64,000 bases of DNA from NCBI GenBank assembly GCA_003255025.1, contig QANY01005078.1, positions 310,001-374,000 on the forward strand, given 5' to 3'. Position numbers and translations under genes: made by a program. Shown piece after piece: positions 59,735 to 64,000 of the stretch. Position 1 is the stretch's first letter; the number at the start of each line of letters is the position of its first letter. The notes beneath the pieces are model-generated. The model did not search any database. It was not told where the DNA came from and saw only the letters and a list, made by a program, of their open reading frames with translations. This DNA is from Datisca glomerata (Eukaryota > Streptophyta > Magnoliopsida > Cucurbitales > Datiscaceae).

Positions 59735-60790
59735 AACCTGCCTAAAAGAATTTGTCACAAGTTACATGCAGCTATTATGAAATTTTTGTGGGCTAAAGGA
59801 GAGGATAATGCTGGTATTACTTGGGCTTATAGTAAAAAACTTGCTAATAGTAAATAATTTGAGGGGTTTAGGTTTTAGAGACGATGATTTTAATTCCTCT
59901 CATCCTGCTAAACAGGCTTGGAAAATTCTTAAAAACCGTAATAGTTTTTTGTGCTAGAGTCCTAAAAAGTCTCTATTTTAATAATTGTAATTTTTTGGAT
60001 GCTAAAGCTAATAAAATTAGTTCTTGGACTTAGAAAAGTTTATGGCATTGTAAAGAAGTTATCAAGAAGCATTTCTATAGGAGAATAGAGGATGAGAATG
60101 CATTCATGTTTGGGAGGATAAGTGGGTTCCTGAGTTTGGTGATCTTAGCATGTTTAAAGTCCATAATGTGAATATTGTCTCTGATTTCTATCTTACTAAC
60201 AGCAGTTCTTGAAATTCTAGTCTAATTCATACTACTTTTCCTCCATGGATTTCCAAAAAAAAGTTTAGCAATTCCTACTAGCACTTCTCTAAATACAAAT
60301 ACCATTATTTGGCCTACCAAAAATATTAATTTTATTGTCAAAGATTGCTACCACTACTCACACAACATTATTATTCAGGTTGCAGATAAGGCTTTTACAT
60401 CTAAGTCAGCAGTCCATATCACATTCTGGAAATAAATCTGGCAGGCTAACATTCCAACTAAAGTAAATTTTTTCATCTGGAGAGCAGTTCACAACACCCT
60501 ACCAACTAATTAACATATTTATTCAGGAGACTATCATACAAGACCCTATGTGTCCTATTTATTTGCATGAGGGAAGAATAAAATATTTACCATGTCCTAG
60601 TTGGGTGAAAATGGAGCAGTTTGGTCTGGAAAGCCTTAAAATTTAATCTTAACCCAAGCCTTCAGGAAGAAGACTGGTTGCGAACCTGGACCCAAAATAG
60701 ATGGTCAACTTGGACGACCAGCTCTCGCAAACTCTAGTATCTGGTAGCAACCCATTCACATAGGTGATTGCCACAGTCGCATCATTGTAC
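59735..60790 (+). mobile_element. LINE fragment, unit 2 copy
   Basis: Nearly identical to 55,229-56,290, with scattered substitutions and small indels. It was copied as part of the tandem duplication, not by a separate insertion. Confidence 0.78.
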
Positions 60791-61557
60791 TTGACAGTTC
60801 CGGCCATTTTCTCCATGGTGAACATTTTGATGCAATTTTTCAGACTCTAACCTGCCCCTTGGAGACCTTAAAGAAGTTACGTGGTCGCTTGAGCACTTCT
60901 ACTTTTATCAAATGTCGGGTGATGAAAGCCTGGTCGAGTTGGGGAAATGAGGGGATTGGACCTGACTCTATGGTTCTGAACCAAGTGAGAGAAATGAGGA
61001 AATGATGTGATTGTCGTATTAGGATACACAGCAAAATTTGGGCATAATGTGGCATTTAAATTATCATTCAAAATCCATGTTGATGCCATGGCTTGCTTGC
61101 AATGGATCTTTGTGATGCTGAACCAAGTGAAGAAAATGAGGAAATAATGAGATCGTCGTGTTAGGTTGCATGCAAAAATTGGGCATAACATAACATGTGT
61201 AAATGGTGAGTCGCGTCATTAAGAGTAACGTATCGAAAGGAACACGTGACGTCTAAAGACAGGTCCATGTGGCACTTATGTGGAATAACGTTTATTGGTG
61301 CGTGATAATGATAAAATAACATATGTAAAGGACGCTCCTATTTTAAAAAGGTGGTGATCCCATTATATGAAACTAGGTATTAAATGTTGTACTTCGTCTT
61401 CGAGTTTAGTGACAAAGATTCAAAAGTCTTTTCTTACATGGGAACAATTTGGGGACTGTGGTGTAGTAGGATTGGGGCAAGATTCGCTACACCGGGATGG
61501 GAAGATCTCCTTGAAGGATATAATGACCTTACGAGTTTTGGAAGTGTCTCTTTTGTG

Positions 61558-61768
61558 CCACCCCGGGAGAACCTCGAGCGTGACTCCCCATGCCACTCCG
61601 AGGGGAACTCCAGAGGTGGCTCCCCATGCCACTCCGGGGGGTCCCCCAGGGTGGCTCTCCATGCCACACGGGGGAACCCCGGGCGCGGCTTCCCATGCCA
61701 TCCCGGGGGGAACCCCGAGAGTGGTTCTCCATGCCGCAACAGGGGAACCTCGAGCACAGTTTCCTATG
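61558..61768. repeat. GC-rich 36-bp minisatellite, about 5 units (unit 2)
   Basis: Same repeat as 57,053-57,335, but lacking the fourth and fifth units (about 72 bp). Flanking sequence is otherwise conserved, so units were gained or lost after the tandem duplication. Confidence 0.9.
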
Positions 61769-62329
61769 TTACGTCGTTTTAAGGATGTGACACATTTTAG
61801 GCATGGTGTCATGTTATAAGTGTGTGACCACGTTTTGAGCTTGACTCTTACTGGTGTCAGTTTCTGTCTAGAAGAGGTTTATAGATAATATTTTATTATT
61901 TTGTGTGCATACAATAAATAATGATAACTATTACAACGATGAAAATAATGATATGAAAGATAAAAATATTTTCATTTGATTGAGGATGTAGGACTTACCA
62001 TAATATTTGAAGACAATTTAAAATATAATAAGGATATTATCGTCTAAATATTTTTTTAAGTTTGGTATTTTTATATATGTTATAGATGTGTATTATTTTT
62101 TTTATTAAAGTATGTCATTTCTATTGATTAGTTCTAAAGTGCACTTAACTATAAGGTCAATTGCTCAAATTTTATTATTTCATTAGTTTTAAAATTCACT
62201 TCAATATTCAATCAAACATGATTTGGTAACTTACATAATTGCTTTAAAACATGCATGTACGTCAAAAGTTGATCAAATCACAAGTATTTTTAACACACCG
62301 GTTAAAATAAAACAGAGAAATCCCTAGGT

Positions 62330-64000
62330 GTCGGTGGTGTATCACACACATGTGATAATTGTGGCTTACTCCATTATTGTGTCTCCGCATGTGTCATTTG
62401 TAAAACCACGTTTCTTTGAGATATTATGTCCTTTTCTTTTGTACAGATTGTAACCAAAAAGAACAATCATTGGGTCTCTGAGGCATGTGAAAGGATTGTA
62501 CGACGAACATTTGGAAACGACTATGGCCAGGCCAGCTTATAGATAAAAAAAAATCTGACAAAATTTGCCAGAGAAAAATAAGCTGGCAAAGTTCTACTCT
62601 TGCTCTACTTTTATTTCCAAATAAAAGTTTGGAAGAAATACACTTAGGTCGCTGGACTTTCCAAAATAATTCTAAATAGTAAATGGTCAAAGATTTTTTT
62701 TAACGCTAAATTTAATTTATACCCATAAAATTTAGTTGATTTTGAATTTTTATCAAAAAAAACTTTGAAGAATTACTCATGAAATTTTCAAAAAGGAAAA
62801 ATTAACCATTTATGCTTTACATCGGTATAGCTTCTATTTAGAAAAGTATATAAAAAAGTGAGATAATTATTTGACAACATATTCCTGTTAGACTGTCGTA
62901 TAAATTCGAAAAAACAAGAAAAGGAGACTAACTAGAGTTAAGACGGATTAAGTGTTATGGATGATTAATTTTGCCTATTTTAAAAGTAGAATGAGTAATG
63001 GTACCCATTTCAAAATTCTGTTGGTGTAATTTAACATTTATAACTTCAAACATTTTTTTTGTTTTAATTTGTTGTCAAACATTTAAGGTAGGTTCTAAGA
63101 AATACGGACATCGACATACGACACGAATATAATATGATCATGTCACATTGATATGTTATTTTACAAAAATAGGATATGGGTATACATTTTAAATATATAT
63201 AATGTTATTTATAAGTAAGAAAATAAATAGTTGCATAAAAAAATTAATTACAGTAACAATCATATTAAAAAATTGAATTAAAATAACTCACTAGTTGGAG
63301 AAGCTAGTGATTAATCGAGTGAGTTTTAGTTTTAGGAAGTTTATAGTTTAAGTGTTTTGGCAATAAAAAATGATTTTATACTAATTTAAATTTAATATAT
63401 TTTAAAACCTAACTTTCTTTCTTCTATATTTTCACCACTGACTCTTTCTTTATTTACAAGCTAAAATATTATTTTATTTTACATCATTTATATTTTATTA
63501 TTTAAAAAAAGAAAAAAACGTCTTGGAAAGGTGTGATGCATGTCGGGAACTGTCCTGGCGTGTCTGAAAAAAAAAATCAGACATAATTTTAGCGTGTCGG
63601 TGTCCGACAACGACACTCTGTGTAAATAGAATTGTCGGTGCTTCTTAAGATAGGTAGATAAGTCTATTATAACAAATAAATAAAGAACAATTATCAACGC
63701 TATTATAAAATTTATTTAACCAAATATGGTGTTGTTATTCTATAACTATACATAAATACAAAGAGAAAACACATCTTAATTAGTGGTTATATCTCAACCT
63801 TCCTTCAATTAAGGCGGTTAATCCAAGTGGTCATAATGAGTCCTCATTCGAGATCGATCACATATCTTGTCCATTCTCTTTATGTGAAAAAAAAACATAA
63901 TTTACAACTTAGTGAGGATACATTTGTGAGTCCATACTAGAAGACATGGCAGTACTAATTAGTCTTGTATTGTGTTTGATATAACAGTGAGTTCTCATTA
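62330..64000. other. Non-coding stretch
   Basis: AT-rich with short frames lacking known motifs (62,424-62,690; 63,488-63,697). A less AT-rich patch at 63,520-63,625 holds GTGTCGGTGTCCGACA words, possibly an old TE scrap. Confidence 0.5.

Larger units (their letters stand above)
54297..62330. repeat. Tandem duplication, about 4.45-kb unit (two copies)
   Basis: Unit 1 is 54,297-58,755 and unit 2 is 58,752-62,327; both start at TAGGGCATRGATGATACCAG. They share the third element's A-type end, a gag scrap, a LINE fragment, an LTR-like segment with GC-rich minisatellite, and the AT-rich block at 58,303-58,755 (again at 61,870-62,327). Unit 2 lacks the equivalent of about 57,437-58,297. Divergence is low, a few percent by eye, so the duplication is recent compared with its contents. 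Confidence 0.88.

Noticed and set aside
61367..61819. 150-, 132- and 130-codon frames on both strands
   Set aside because: Duplicate of the minisatellite region in unit 2; same reasoning.

Overview
The window looks like AT-rich nuclear DNA of a dicot plant, dominated by decayed mobile DNA. The only apparently intact host gene is a five-exon D-type cyclin (CYCD5 class) on the minus strand at 20,071-21,763. Its splice sites join in frame to 328 codons, and I see a TATA box, a GA-rich leader and an E2F-like site upstream. The species cannot be named from the sequence.

Layout. 1-13,290: a broken endogenous pararetrovirus (Caulimoviridae-like), all on the minus strand. It holds movement-protein, coat-protein, protease and reverse-transcriptase remnants, a 1.79-kb internal tandem duplication, and a second head-to-tail genome preceded by a TATA box and a tRNA-iMet primer-binding site. 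13,290-20,060: mostly non-coding, with a GT microsatellite, a hairpin MITE, a 20-bp tandem repeat and one decayed ORF behind a TATA box. 20,071-22,072: CYCD5. 22,950-31,890: a LINE interrupted by a CACTA-like element (23,354-31,221, TTT target duplication), itself carrying a related element in inverted orientation (26,739-30,580). 31,890-38,800: AT-rich DNA without recognisable genes. 38,805-41,215: a dense array of palindromic ACTACTTGAA/TTCAAGTAGT units. 41,265-43,238: LINE remnant. 43,239-45,665: a CACTA derivative with a reduced transposase gene. 48,548-50,762: interstitial telomere-like repeats, then the tail and 3' LTR of a Ty3/gypsy chromovirus. 51,370-55,073: a third CACTA-like element. 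54,297-62,330: a 4.45-kb tandem duplication of a TE mosaic with a GC-rich 36-bp minisatellite. 62,330-64,000: nothing recognised.

The most interesting biology is that the three related CACTA-like elements each carry intron-containing fragments of a different host gene: aminopeptidase M1 (APM1), a PGAP3/PER1-like GPI-remodelling protein, and BARD1. In every case the fragment lies in sense downstream of the same type of element end, behind a CT-rich leader. This looks like a Pack-type CACTA family that transduplicates genes and could transcribe them as chimeras. All three fragments carry frameshifts or stops, so protein function is unlikely; a regulatory RNA role is possible but unproven.
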